Positions 6,910 to 15,056 of a stretch of DNA of 16,657 bases are shown piece after piece; position 1 is the first letter of the stretch; each line of letters starts with the position of its first letter. Origin of the DNA: Verrucomicrobiota bacterium. Its GTDB lineage: Bacteria > Verrucomicrobiota > Verrucomicrobiae > Chthoniobacterales > UBA10450. The stretch is from contig QHOZ01000088.1 of the NCBI GenBank assembly GCA_003219495.1, forward strand, positions 1 through 16,657. Reading direction: 5' to 3'. A program made the translations under genes and the position numbers. Under the pieces are notes generated by a model that was given only the letters and a program-made list of their open reading frames with translations, was not told where the DNA came from and made no database searches.

Positions 6910-8619
6910 ATGACAAAATCGCAAATCGCGCAGGTATTGGAAGAAATTGCGACCCTGCTCGAGCTCAAGGACGAGAATCCGTTCAAAATTCGCGCCTATG
7001 CGAATGCCGCGCGCTCGCTGGAGACGTTCGGCGGCAATCTTGCCGATCTTCAGGACGAAGAAGCACTTGGAAAAATTCCCGGGATCGGCAAAGCGATCGC
7101 GGCGAAGATCAAAGAGCTCGGCGCAACAGGGAAACTCAAATACCTCGAAGAGCTGCGCGCCGAATTTCCGGCGGCGATCCTCGAACTGTTTTCAATCTCA
7201 GGCCTCGGTGCGAAAAAAATCAAAGCGCTCTACGAAAAACTGCACGTCAGCTCGATCGAGCAACTCCGGGAAGGTTGCGAATCCGGAAAAGTCGCGGAGC
7301 TGCCGGGATTTGGCGAAACCACGCAGACAAAAATCTGTGAGGCGATTGCGCGGCGCGCGCAACATTCCGGACACTTTCAATTTGGCCAAATCGCGGCGGA
7401 CACTGAATCGCTCCGGCAGGATTTGGCCGCGCACCGGGACGCATTGCAAGTCGACCCGGCCGCGATCACAGAAACTTTTGTGAAACATCCACTGGTCGAG
7501 TCGATCATCGCGCAGGGCCCGACCAAAACGAGCGTGCGTTTGCGGTCTGGAATTCAATGCGACTTGCGAGTGGTGACTTCTGCCGAGTATCCGTTTGCGC
7601 TGAACTACTTCACCGGAAGCAAGGAGCACAACATCGAGATGCGCAGCCGCGCGCTACAGCGGGGCTGGACCTTGAACGAATATCGACTCGCGCAAGTGCC
7701 GCCGGATCCGAAGGCGAAAAAGGTCCGAGCCGGACGGTCGGTAACCAAGCCCGTGGCGAAAATTCCGAAGGTGAATGAGGAAGCGGATCTTTATCGCGCG
7801 CTCGGCCTTGATTTCGTTCCGCCCGAATTGCGCGAGAACTGCGGCGAGTTCGAGGCAGCGGAGAATCACTCGCTGCCGCGTCTGCTCGAAAAGGAAAATC
7901 TACGAGGCACGTTTCATTGTCACACCGTCGCGAGCGACGGACACAATACCCTCGAAGAAATGGCCGCGGCGTCGCAGGAGCTCGGGTTACAATATCTGGG
8001 AATCGCCGAGCACAGCAAAAGCTCGATTCAAGCGCATGGCATAGACGCGACGAAATTGAAATCGCAGATCGCGTCGATTCGAAAACTAAACAAAAAGTTC
8101 GACGGCTTCCGATTATTTGCCGGCGTCGAGTGTGACATTCTCCGCGATGGGAAACTCGATTTCGACGACGAGATTTTGTCCCAGCTGGACTTCGTCGTCG
8201 CATCCGTGCATTCGGTTTTCAATTTGCCCGAAGCGGAGATGACCAAGCGCGTGATTCGCGCGATGGAAAATCGCTTTGTTACGATTCTGGCCCATCCGAC
8301 GGGGCGCTTGCTGCTGAAGCGCGAACCGTATTTGATCGACATTCCCGCGGTGCTCGATGCCGCCGCAGCGACCGGAACCTGGATCGAAATTAACGCCGCG
8401 CCGAAGCGGCTCGATCTCGATTGGCGCTGGTGGCCGCTGGCGAAGCAAAAAGGAGTAAAGTGCGTGATCAACCCGGACGCGCATCGCGTTGAGCGGCTAC
8501 AGGATTTGTGGTTCGGCGCCGGGATCGCTCGCAAAGGTTGGCTCACCAAAGACGACGTGGTGAATTGTTTGCCGCTGGGGAAAATCGAAGCCGCGTTGCG
8601 AGCGAAGCGCGAGCGTTAA
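6910..8619 (+). CDS. polX: PolX-type DNA polymerase/PHP phosphoesterase lacking the palm catalytic segment
   Basis: Family X polymerase fused to a PHP domain, 569 aa. Seen: 8-kDa and helix-hairpin-helix region (1-150; IPGIGKAIAAKI 56-67, SGLGAKKI 97-104, LPGFGETTQTKI); part of the palm and fingers (GPTKTSVRLRSGIQCDLRV, third catalytic Asp218; YFTGSKEHN); a complete PHP domain with FHCHT (336-338), SDG (Asp343), AEHS (His368), GVECDI (Glu407), SVHS (His434), AHPTGR (His462) and NPDAHR (Asp523, His525). At residues 181/182 (7450-7456) sequence jumps from AHRDALQV to DPAAITETF, so the usual GSxRR...GDLDFLVA segment of about 25 residues, with two of the three metal-binding Asp, is missing in frame. 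Polymerase activity should be lost; PHP nuclease activity could remain. Start agrees with family N-termini and is only 30 bp from the divergent mvaB start. Confidence 0.93.
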   Translation: MTKSQIAQVLEEIATLLELKDENPFKIRAYANAARSLETFGGNLADLQDEEALGKIPGIGKAIAAKIKELGATGKLKYLEELRAEFPAAILELFSISGLGAKKIKALYEKLHVSSIEQLREGCESGKVAELPGFGETTQTKICEAIARRAQHSGHFQFGQIAADTESLRQDLAAHRDALQVDPAAITETFVKHPLVESIIAQGPTKTSVRLRSGIQCDLRVVTSAEYPFALNYFTGSKEHNIEMRSRALQRGWTLNEYRLAQVPPDPKAKKVRAGRSVTKPVAKIPKVNEEADLYRALGLDFVPPELRENCGEFEAAENHSLPRLLEKENLRGTFHCHTVASDGHNTLEEMAAASQELGLQYLGIAEHSKSSIQAHGIDATKLKSQIASIRKLNKKFDGFRLFAGVECDILRDGKLDFDDEILSQLDFVVASVHSVFNLPEAEMTKRVIRAMENRFVTILAHPTGRLLLKREPYLIDIPAVLDAAAATGTWIEINAAPKRLDLDWRWWPLAKQKGVKCVINPDAHRVERLQDLWFGAGIARKGWLTKDDVVNCLPLGKIEAALRAKRER

Positions 8620-9422
8620 ACGCTTTCGCGTTGCGGCAAGAAAAGCGTCAGACATTTGCACGCGCCGCCGGCTTTGAGGAACTCCGTCATCGGAAGTTGA
8701 TGACAGATGAAGCCGCGGTCGCGCAAAGCGTGAACGAGTTTCGGCGCGCCTTCCGGGAGCACGATGTTTTTCTCGAGCGGAACTGCGTTGCAACAGAAGT
8801 GCGCCGCTTCGTCGGGCGCGACTTCAATCAAATCGGAAACGTGTTCGCGAATCGTGCGCTGGCCGTATTCATCGAATGCCGCCGGAAACCAGATCACCGC
8901 GCCATCCGGCAGCGGACAGAAGCAAGTGTCGAGGTGATAGAAGCGCGGATCGACAAGTTCCACCGAGATCACGAGACAGCCGAGCATCTCCGCAATTGCG
9001 TGATGGGATTTGATGTCCGAGCGAAATTTGTAACCGCAAAAAAGCGCGTCGCCGCCGAAAAGTGCATCACCTTCGCCTTCGAAAAAAAGATTCTCCGGCA
9101 GCCAGACGATTTGATAACCGCGCTTTTCCATCCAGCGGGCAAAATGCGGCGCTTCGCCGGCGCGCTCTTTGTGCCGGAAATTGCTTGGAATAAATCTTTT
9201 TCCAACCGCGAGTCCGGCGTTGGCGGTGAAAACCATGTCCGGAAGTTTTGGCTGAGGCGGCACGAGATTGATCTTGCAATCAAGTTTTGAGAGCGTGGCG
9301 TGCAAGCCGCGCCATTGTTCTTGCGCGACCGCTGCTTCCGCGCCGCGGGCGCGACTCATCCACGGATTGATCTCGTATTCGATTCCGTAATGCTCCGGGG
9401 AGCAAAGCAACAGCTCTCGCAT
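8616..9422 (-). CDS. Arginine dihydrolase (guanidino-modifying/amidinotransferase fold, ArgZ/AgrE N-domain-like)
   Basis: 268 aa, close to the length of the cyanobacterial arginine dihydrolase domain, which turns arginine into ornithine, ammonia and CO2. The start at 9422 gives MRELLLCSPEHYGIEYEINPWM, which matches family N-termini; upstream codons in this frame belong to the LOR/SDH remnant region. Likely active-site residues: Asn19 (YEINPW), Asn68 (FTANAG), FFEGEGDAL (113-121), His163 (YHLDTCF) and Cys257 (GGACKCLTL). A dimethylargininase or another guanidino hydrolase is the alternative. The LOR/SDH remnant before it suggests a former arginine-to-ornithine-to-proline route. Its stop overlaps polX within TTAA (8616-8619). 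It appears intact. Confidence 0.85.
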   Translation of the reverse strand: MRELLLCSPEHYGIEYEINPWMSRARGAEAAVAQEQWRGLHATLSKLDCKINLVPPQPKLPDMVFTANAGLAVGKRFIPSNFRHKERAGEAPHFARWMEKRGYQIVWLPENLFFEGEGDALFGGDALFCGYKFRSDIKSHHAIAEMLGCLVISVELVDPRFYHLDTCFCPLPDGAVIWFPAAFDEYGQRTIREHVSDLIEVAPDEAAHFCCNAVPLEKNIVLPEGAPKLVHALRDRGFICHQLPMTEFLKAGGACKCLTLFLPQRESV

Positions 9423-9433
9423 AAGATCGACAA

Positions 9434-9624
9434 CTACTTGTCGCCCAACTCTGGGTCGGGGCGGTGACTTCAATTCGAGCCAGACTTGGATCAACACGTT
9501 TCTGGCCAATCTTGAATTCAACGATGTTGAAAGTGGCGCCGCGGGTCACGATCTGATCCAGCACTTTGGGTAAAGTGAGTGAATCGATGAAATGACCGCG
9601 CAGCTCGATCGTTTTTGAAAACAT
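9434..9624 (-). pseudogene. N-terminal remnant of a LOR/SDH-type (TIGR00300) ornithine-metabolism gene
   Basis: From the ATG at 9624 the frame reads MFSKTIELRGHFIDSLTLPK, then VLDQIV..., KIGQKRVDP and ARIEVTAP. This is the start of the LOR/SDH conserved region found in archaeal and bacterial TIGR00300 proteins (about 400 aa) and in the middle of cyanobacterial AgrE/ArgZ. After about 55 residues homology stops, near 9450-9460. The remaining frame drifts to a stop at 9280 inside the dihydrolase gene. In a third frame DPELGDK and a TAG (9434-9436) end 11 bases before the dihydrolase ATG, which could be the original gene's tail. I infer a deletion of roughly 1 kb. Confidence 0.65.
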
Positions 9625-9701
9625 CGGCGCCAGTTTAGCCGATGAAGCGTGAGTCTGCCAATTGCACACGGCAGGCAAAAGATCGACAATCGCAAGATCG
9701 A

Positions 9702-9726
9702 CCCGCCTCGCCGAGGCTACGGCGGG
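9702..9726. repeat. REP-like GC-rich palindrome
   Basis: CCCGCC at 9702-9707 pairs with GGCGGG at 9721-9726, and the inner GCCTCGCCGAGGC is itself a near-perfect palindrome. The element lies in the divergent spacer between the LOR/SDH remnant and the small ORF pair. Elements of this shape are scattered through verrucomicrobial and planctomycete genomes (from memory). Only one copy is in this window. A short direct repeat AAGATCGAC (9679-9687 and 9694-9702) sits next to it. Confidence 0.5.
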
Positions 9727-9732
9727 CAAGCT

Positions 9733-9882
9733 ATGAAAAAACCGACCGTGCGTGGACCGTCGCCTTCACGAAAGGCGCATTTGGTTTTGCGAGACAAATT
9801 AAATCGCAAAGACAAACCCGCGCCCGCTTTGCCGCGTCGAGTTAGCGGCAAGAAAATTCAGCGCCGCCGCGACAGCAACTGA
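9733..9882 (+). CDS. Small very basic hypothetical protein
   Basis: 49 aa from ATG at 9733, rich in Lys, Arg and Pro (MKKPTVRGPSPSRKAHLVLR...). No known domain recognised. An upstream in-frame ATG at 9649 would place the REP-like palindrome inside the gene, so 9733 is preferred. No convincing Shine-Dalgarno sequence. It ends 2 bases before the start of the next small ORF, which suggests coupled translation. It could be a nucleic-acid-binding peptide, but composition alone does not show this. Confidence 0.45.
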   Translation: MKKPTVRGPSPSRKAHLVLRDKLNRKDKPAPALPRRVSGKKIQRRRDSN

Positions 9883-9884
9883 TT

Positions 9885-10106
9885 ATGGACAAGCTTAATG
9901 GTCTAACGGCGTTGAGGACGAAGATTGCGTTCCGTCTCACGCAGAAATCGGAGATCTGGATCATTCACCCGGCGGAGCTGCGCATTCTTCGATCAATCTC
10001 CGACCACGATCTTCGCGCTTTCGCGGCAGACAATGGCTGGCGCGTCGTTCGCAGGCTCGGTGGTCGGCAGATCGAATTTTACAACGACGCGAGCATGCGC
10101 CCCTAA
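9885..10106 (+). CDS. Small hypothetical protein
   Basis: 73 aa, MDKLNGLTALRTKIAFR... with a compact C-terminal half, DHDLRAFAADNGWRVVRRL and GGRQIEFYND, that looks like a small folded alpha/beta protein. I do not recognise the family. Support for coding: the start lies 2 bases after the previous ORF, and its stop codon forms one arm of a hairpin whose other arm holds the stop codon of the convergent large gene. Confidence 0.55.
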   Translation: MDKLNGLTALRTKIAFRLTQKSEIWIIHPAELRILRSISDHDLRAFAADNGWRVVRRLGGRQIEFYNDASMRP

Positions 10107-10121
10107 GCGGGCCCTGCTTAG
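10103..10121. terminator. Possible bidirectional terminator hairpin between convergent genes
   Basis: CTAAGCGGGCCCTGCTTAG: arms CTAAGC (10103-10108) and GCTTAG (10116-10121) around a GC-rich loop. Each arm contains the TAA of one of the two convergent genes (10104-10106 plus strand, 10118-10120 minus strand). No U-tract follows on either strand, so intrinsic termination is uncertain. Confidence 0.4.
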
Positions 10122-13100
10122 TTAATACCAAATACCGCGCTCGCGACGGCGCTGTTGCTCAAGCCCGCTTTCACCGCGAAAGCCTTCACAGTCTTGGTCG
10201 TGTTGTGTCCGGAGAGCGTGAAAGTTGACGTGTAAACGGTCGAGCTTGTCGTGGGAGTGCTGCCGTCAGTCGTGTAGTAGATCGTCGCCCCGGACGTGTT
10301 GCAGAAAAGACGCACGTCGACCTGTTTAGAAAATGTGCCGCCGTTCGGAATAATGTTTGGTGTCGCAACGGCCGGCGCGGGAGTCGGAGTAGGCGTTGGA
10401 GTCGCTGTCGGCACAGCCGTTGGTGTCGGAGTGGCGGTCGGTGTTGGCGTAGCTGTCGCAGTTGGGCTTGGCGTGACTGTCGGCGTCACGGTTGCAGTTG
10501 CAGTCGGCGTGGCGGTGGCGGTTGGAGTAGCTGTTGGTGTGGCAGTTGGTGCAACAGTCGGAGTCGGGGTTGGCGTGACCGATGGGTTGAATGCTTTGTA
10601 GGTGTAATCGTTTACAATCCACGCGTTATTCACCCGTGCTAGCAGCGACACGTAGATCGTGCGTCCGTCGATGGGAATGTTACTGACCGTTTTCGAAAGC
10701 GCAGTGGTTTGCCCAGAATTGTAAATGTCGCCTCCATGCGGGGCGTTGCCGATAATCAACGAGTAAGCGTTCGCGCTGCCGGGGGTCCATTGGAACGTCA
10801 CGGTCGACCCGGTCAAAGTTGATCCCGGCACCGGCGATATCATCACCACAGAAGCTGGCGTCGGTGTGGGCGTAGGCGTCGCAGTCGGCACAGCCGTTGG
10901 AGTCGGAGTTGGTGTCGGAGTAGGCGTGGGCGTCGCAGTTGGCGTTGGAGTCGGCGTGGCTGTTGGAGCGGGCGTAGCAGTTGGAGTTGGAGTCGGCGTC
11001 ACGGTCGATGTAGGTGTCGCCGTCGGTGTGGGCGTAGGAGTTGGGGCCGGCGTAGTAGTCGGAGTCGGCGTCGGCGTCGCGGCTGAGTTAAACGCTGTGT
11101 AGGTGTAGGCGTTGAACACCCACGAATTGTTTATCTTGGAATAGAGTCGCACGTAGATCGTGCGACCATCGGTCGGAACGTTCGTGGCGGTCGCTGACTG
11201 TGAGGTGGTTTGCTGCTGCACATAAATATCGAAACCGTTGGGAGTACTCGCGACAACGAGCCCGTACTGAGTCGCACTTCCTTGACTCCATTGGAAGTTT
11301 ACGCTCGATCCCGTGAAAGTTGTCCCGGGAACTGGTAGTAACATGACCGCCGGACCGGTGGGCGGCGGCGTAGGAGTCGGTGTGCCTGTTGGCGTAGGAG
11401 TCGGTGTCGCGCTTCCGCCGGGAGTTGAAGTGGGAGTCGGCGTGGGCGTTGGAGCTCCTGCGCTGCAGGTCGAAAACTTAAATGATCCAATTCGCGTGAC
11501 CCAATTTATTCCTTGCACCGGGAAGTACATGTTCGTGTACCAAAAAGTGCAATCGTCCACCGGATCGACACTCATTGCGCTGTAATCGCCCCAACGCGTG
11601 CACGCGCTCCCTCCGCAGGTGCCGGTTTGGACGCTTCGGGTGATGGAAGGCAGCAGCGTATTTTCCGTTTGCGGTAAACTGTTGAGCGGATCGGTCACTA
11701 ACCGGCCCGCGTAACGAATATCTGGCGCGGTGACTGAATTCCCGGCGGTATAACCCAGCGCCATATTGCCGACATGATCGACCGCCAGGGACGGCATGAA
11801 ACGACTGATACCGTCGAGGTTGTTGTTGAAAATCTGCTCCTGCACGGGAGTTGTGTTAATGCTGCCGCCAGTGACGTTGATTTGCGCCCACTGAACCCCC
11901 GTCGGACTGCTGGCGCCCACTGTTCCAACCGTGTGACTCACCCAAAGCGACTCCACGCCGCTGATGTTGCGATACTGGTTCTGCATCATCGCGCGATCGG
12001 CCAGCGTGTCCATGTTATTGCCTCCCGGTTCGGGAATGGCGCCAGTCGCAACAACGTATGTAGTCTGTGAAACACTGGTCGGCCCGGTAAAAGTAGAGCT
12101 CGCCGGGACGGCATAGTTCGGGTGGAACTTGTAAACATCCCACGCGAACGCCGTGTTCGATTCTGCAGTAACGAAATTAGGCGTGCCGGCGGCGGGAGGC
12201 GTGCCGCGATAATTGCTCGGTAACAAACTGAACACATTTGAATTCGTGTCCGCGACGACGCTGTGCAACGTCGTGCCGTTTATGAGATCGTTAATATCGA
12301 AAGCGTAAACGCGCGCCTCCATGTAATTCGCGTTACTGCATCCGGAATCCAGGCACTGAAACATGTTCGAGGTCATGTAGAGCCCATCCGGCCAGATCCC
12401 CATTTTGGGATAATCCGGGAACCACGGATGCGTTGCATCATCCGCGCGAATAGCGTAAAACCACCAACCGCCCGATACCGGATTACTCGTCTTGGAAACT
12501 GCGACGCACTCGTAGTACGGGCCGTTCTGAATGCTGCCCCACGAAAAATCCGCGACGATGAAGCGATCGTGCCCCGGATCATAAATCACCGTCGGATCGC
12601 CGCCGTTGAAAGTGTCGCAGGATGTGCCGGTGTTCGCGTTGAACCAAAGGCTATTGAACGAGAAAGTCGTGATCGCGTTTCCAGTGGCTTTGTCGTAAAT
12701 TCCAACCGACGTATTTACCGCCTGGATGAAATGATTGGGACCGACATCACCCACGGTGTCAGGCGGGTGACCAGCGCCATTATTAAAGTAATTCATACCG
12801 TCGAACGAGATCGTCGCGTTCGGCATGGGCGCTGTGATTGCCGCAGCCGCGATCGACGCTGTTAACGGGTCCGGTTGCGCGGAAGCGCCCGGAAGAATTT
12901 GTTTGATCGCCGGACGTGGATAATCCAATTCCAGTGGCCGAATAAAGTTTTCTCGTTCCTGTTCCGTGATCGTTTGCGGCAGGTCACGCAAGTCGCCATT
13001 GAATTCGCTCGGTGCAATCGCGGGCCCCGCCTTGAAAATTGCGACGCTCGATGAACTGGACGGCGCCGCAAGACTCAAGATGCCAAGCCACGTTGCGGCC

Positions 13101-13165
13101 GAACAAAGAGTGATCGCCGCAAAAATGCGAATCGTGACACGAGGGGATGTAAGGCGATTTGGCAT
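10118..13165 (-). CDS. Large secreted multidomain protein with Thr-Pro linkers and a C-terminal chitobiase-like domain
   Basis: 1015 aa. Architecture by approximate residues: signal peptide ([17 protein letters not shown]..., 1-35); a globular beta-rich domain (about 110-565) with [38 protein letters not shown] and paired cysteines; Thr-Pro linker (569-603); repeat domain 1 (604-692); linker (693-770); repeat domain 2 (771-860), both with the pattern PVPG(S/T)T.TGS.V.FQW...DGRTIYV.L...N.W..N.YTY.AFN; linker (861-931); and a CHB_HEX_C-like domain (932-1015, [13 protein letters not shown]). No LPxTG, PEP-CTERM or transmembrane anchor at the end. Probably exported and possibly polysaccharide-associated; no catalytic residues recognised. 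Two related repeat domains suggest internal duplication. Confidence 0.85.
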   Translation of the reverse strand: MPNRLTSPRVTIRIFAAITLCSAATWLGILSLAAPSSSSSVAIFKAGPAIAPSEFNGDLRDLPQTITEQERENFIRPLELDYPRPAIKQILPGASAQPDPLTASIAAAAITAPMPNATISFDGMNYFNNGAGHPPDTVGDVGPNHFIQAVNTSVGIYDKATGNAITTFSFNSLWFNANTGTSCDTFNGGDPTVIYDPGHDRFIVADFSWGSIQNGPYYECVAVSKTSNPVSGGWWFYAIRADDATHPWFPDYPKMGIWPDGLYMTSNMFQCLDSGCSNANYMEARVYAFDINDLINGTTLHSVVADTNSNVFSLLPSNYRGTPPAAGTPNFVTAESNTAFAWDVYKFHPNYAVPASSTFTGPTSVSQTTYVVATGAIPEPGGNNMDTLADRAMMQNQYRNISGVESLWVSHTVGTVGASSPTGVQWAQINVTGGSINTTPVQEQIFNNNLDGISRFMPSLAVDHVGNMALGYTAGNSVTAPDIRYAGRLVTDPLNSLPQTENTLLPSITRSVQTGTCGGSACTRWGDYSAMSVDPVDDCTFWYTNMYFPVQGINWVTRIGSFKFSTCSAGAPTPTPTPTSTPGGSATPTPTPTGTPTPTPPPTGPAVMLLPVPGTTFTGSSVNFQWSQGSATQYGLVVASTPNGFDIYVQQQTTSQSATATNVPTDGRTIYVRLYSKINNSWVFNAYTYTAFNSAATPTPTPTTTPAPTPTPTPTATPTSTVTPTPTPTATPAPTATPTPTPTATPTPTPTPTPTPTAVPTATPTPTPTPASVVMISPVPGSTLTGSTVTFQWTPGSANAYSLIIGNAPHGGDIYNSGQTTALSKTVSNIPIDGRTIYVSLLARVNNAWIVNDYTYKAFNPSVTPTPTPTVAPTATPTATPTATATPTATATVTPTVTPSPTATATPTPTATPTPTAVPTATPTPTPTPAPAVATPNIIPNGGTFSKQVDVRLFCNTSGATIYYTTDGSTPTTSSTVYTSTFTLSGHNTTKTVKAFAVKAGLSNSAVASAVFGIN
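10371..10580 (-). repeat. Thr-Pro linker tract 3 (coding simple repeat)
   Basis: Imperfect 6-base repeats encoding alternating Thr/Ala/Val-Pro between repeat domain 2 and the C-terminal chitobiase-like domain. The complementary strand reads as a Gly-Val-rich shadow ORF. Confidence 0.75.
10855..11085 (-). repeat. Thr-Pro linker tract 2 (coding simple repeat)
   Basis: Longest of three imperfect hexamer tracts in the large secreted protein, joining repeat domains 1 and 2. Tracts like this can change length by slippage in steps of two codons without breaking the frame. Confidence 0.75.
11355..11458 (-). repeat. Thr-Pro linker tract 1 (coding simple repeat)
   Basis: Shortest of the three tracts, after the N-terminal globular domain. 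It is interrupted by Gly- and Ser-containing steps (STPGGSA). Confidence 0.7.
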
Positions 13166-13347
13166 TCTGGTTTAGCGACGGCTCAAGCCACCGCGGCTGG
13201 GTCGCGCGATTTGATCATGGGGTTGTTCTTCAGAAAAGGCAGCTACTTTAATGCCGCGGGGGGCGGTAGGGGGCGTGACTATTCCACCCTTTGAACACAA
13301 CGCAACTGGATTTGTTTCGCTCAATAAGTTTTTAGTCGGATTCTGTC

Positions 13348-14139
13348 TTACTCCAAAAAAAATGAAGTTAGCGGACTCGTTGCCGAGGCGGTCCTAATGC
13401 TCTCGCTCAGACCCACATCGAAAGCTTCACGGCCGGCTTCGACCGCTTTCTTAAACGCCTGCGCCATGCGGACGGGATCAGACGCAATCGCAATCGCAGT
13501 ATTCACCAAAACTGCATCCGCGCCCATCTCCATCGCTTCCGCTGCCTGACTCGGCGCGCCTAATCCCGCATCCACCACCACCGGCACCGTCGCCTGTTCG
13601 ATGATGATTTCGATCTGCGGACGCGTTTCGATTCCGCGATTGCTCCCGATCGGCGAGCCCAGCGGCATTACCGTCGCCGTGCCGGCGTCCTGCAAACGTT
13701 TCGCAAGAACGGGATCCGCGTTGATGTAAGGCAGCACCGTAAATCCTTCCTTCACCAAAATCTCCGCGGCCTTCAACGTCTCCACCGGATCAGGCAACAA
13801 GTAGCGTGGGTCGGGATGGATCTCGAGTTTGATCCAGGTCGGCAATCCGGCGGCTGCGGCAAGTCGCGCGAGACGCACCGCCTCTTCGGCATTTCTCGCT
13901 CCGCTCGTGTTCGGCAAAAGCAGAAAGCGTTTTGGATCGATGAAATCGAGAATGTTCGCGAACGGATCGTGTTTGCCGGAAATGTCCGCGCGTCGCAGCG
14001 CCACCGTCACGATCTCCGCGCCGGTCGCGGTCAACGCGTCGCGCATCAATTCGTTCGACGCGAACTTTCCGGTGCCAACAAGCAACCGGGAAGTGAACTC
14101 GCGGTCGGCGATCTTCAGCTTGGAAGGCTTGTCCGCCAT
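13348..14139 (-). CDS. thiG: Thiazole synthase ThiG
   Basis: Makes the thiazole phosphate moiety of thiamin from deoxyxylulose phosphate, dehydroglycine and ThiS thiocarboxylate. The start at 14139 gives [20 protein letters not shown], and 263 aa is the usual length; the longer frame to 14187 adds a poorly matching leader. Seen: LLVGTGKF, the Schiff-base lysine in [74 protein letters not shown] and the C-terminal [12 protein letters not shown]. No thiS, thiO or thiF lies next to it here. A run of eight T encodes the final Phe-Phe-Leu, a slippage-prone spot that seems to be in frame. Confidence 0.96.
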   Translation of the reverse strand: MADKPSKLKIADREFTSRLLVGTGKFASNELMRDALTATGAEIVTVALRRADISGKHDPFANILDFIDPKRFLLLPNTSGARNAEEAVRLARLAAAAGLPTWIKLEIHPDPRYLLPDPVETLKAAEILVKEGFTVLPYINADPVLAKRLQDAGTATVMPLGSPIGSNRGIETRPQIEIIIEQATVPVVVDAGLGAPSQAAEAMEMGADAVLVNTAIAIASDPVRMAQAFKKAVEAGREAFDVGLSESIRTASATSPLTSFFLE

Positions 14140-14264
14140 CGTTCGGAACAATAGATGAATTTCTCGGGTCGTGCGAACACTAGCCACCTTGTTTCTGTTC
14201 GGTGCCGCTCCGGCTCGGACCTGAATTCCTTGTACGAATCGAATTTCTTTGCCACCTTGTGCTC

Positions 14265-15056
14265 GTGACGAAGTTCGATCTGCACCTTGAGGATTGCGTG
14301 AAAGGAATCGCGCAGCTTCCCGCGGGAGATGTCGATCTGGTCGTAACTTCGCCGCCCTATAACCTCGGCATTCGCTATGGCAAATATTCCGACCGCGAAG
14401 ATCGACAATCGTATTTGGAATGGTGCGGCAAGTGGGCCACGCAAATCCGGCGCATTCTCAAACCGAGCGGGTCATTTTTTCTCAACATCGGGGCCGCGCC
14501 GTCCAATCCGATGTTGCCACACGAAATCGTTTTTGCGTTGCGCGATCTCTTCGTTTTGCAAAACACGATCCATTGGATCAAATCGGTTGCGATCGACAAC
14601 CGCACCTTCGGTCACTTCAAACCGATCAGCTCAAAACGCTTCCTGAACGACTGCCACGAATACATTTTTCATTTCACGATCGACGGCAGGATCGAGATCG
14701 ACCGGCTGGCGCTCGGCGTTCCGTATCAGGACAAAAGCAATATCTCCCGTTGGTCGCATACGCGCGGGCGCGACAAACGTTGTCGCGGCAACACCTGGTT
14801 TATCCCTTACCAAACAATTCAGAGCCGCGCGAAAGAACGGCCGCATCCCGCCACGTTTCCTGTTCAACTCGCGGAGTGGTGCATCAAACTTCACGGTCCG
14901 GCAGCTGCCGGACGCGTGCGCACAATGCTCGATCCGTTTCTTGGAATCGGAAACTCGGCGGTTGCCGCGAAAAATTGCGGCGTGAAAAAGTTTATCGGCT
15001 TCGAGATTGATGAAACGTATCTCGCTGAAGCGAAGCGCCGGCTTGAGCTAGAATAA
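14265..15056 (+). CDS. Orphan site-specific DNA methyltransferase (N6-adenine or N4-cytosine, beta class)
   Basis: 263 aa from the GTG at 14265 ([19 protein letters not shown]), chosen because family proteins begin just before this L.L.DC segment; a GTG at 14202 would add 21 residues. Neither start has a good Shine-Dalgarno sequence. The catalytic motif IV is TSPPYN, followed by the family segment [20 protein letters not shown], then [18 protein letters not shown] and the AdoMet motif [10 protein letters not shown] near the C-terminus. Motif IV before motif I is the beta-class order. TSPPY does not by itself separate N4-cytosine from N6-adenine modification. No restriction endonuclease gene is adjacent. 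The last 9 bases overlap the convergent yhaM-like gene. Confidence 0.88.
   Translation: MTKFDLHLEDCVKGIAQLPAGDVDLVVTSPPYNLGIRYGKYSDREDRQSYLEWCGKWATQIRRILKPSGSFFLNIGAAPSNPMLPHEIVFALRDLFVLQNTIHWIKSVAIDNRTFGHFKPISSKRFLNDCHEYIFHFTIDGRIEIDRLALGVPYQDKSNISRWSHTRGRDKRCRGNTWFIPYQTIQSRAKERPHPATFPVQLAEWCIKLHGPAAAGRVRTMLDPFLGIGNSAVAAKNCGVKKFIGFEIDETYLAEAKRRLELE

Noticed and set aside
8508..9290. 260-codon plus-strand ORF
   Set aside because: It overlaps the end of polX and is antisense to the arginine dihydrolase, both of which have clear family motifs.
10296..11102. Plus-strand Gly-Val-rich ORFs (10296-10601 and 10866-11102) resembling low-complexity structural proteins
   Set aside because: They are exact antisense shadows of the Thr-Pro linker tracts of the large minus-strand gene.
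10371..11458. CRISPR-like or tandem-repeat array
   Set aside because: Repeats are 6-base, imperfect, in frame and code for protein linkers; there are no unique spacers.
12263..12865. 200-codon plus-strand ORF
   Set aside because: Antisense to the N-terminal globular domain of the large exported protein; no independent support.
13254..13278. G-rich run in the spacer upstream of the large exported gene as a G-quadruplex
   Set aside because: It has two long G-runs but not four well-spaced tracts; too weak to claim.
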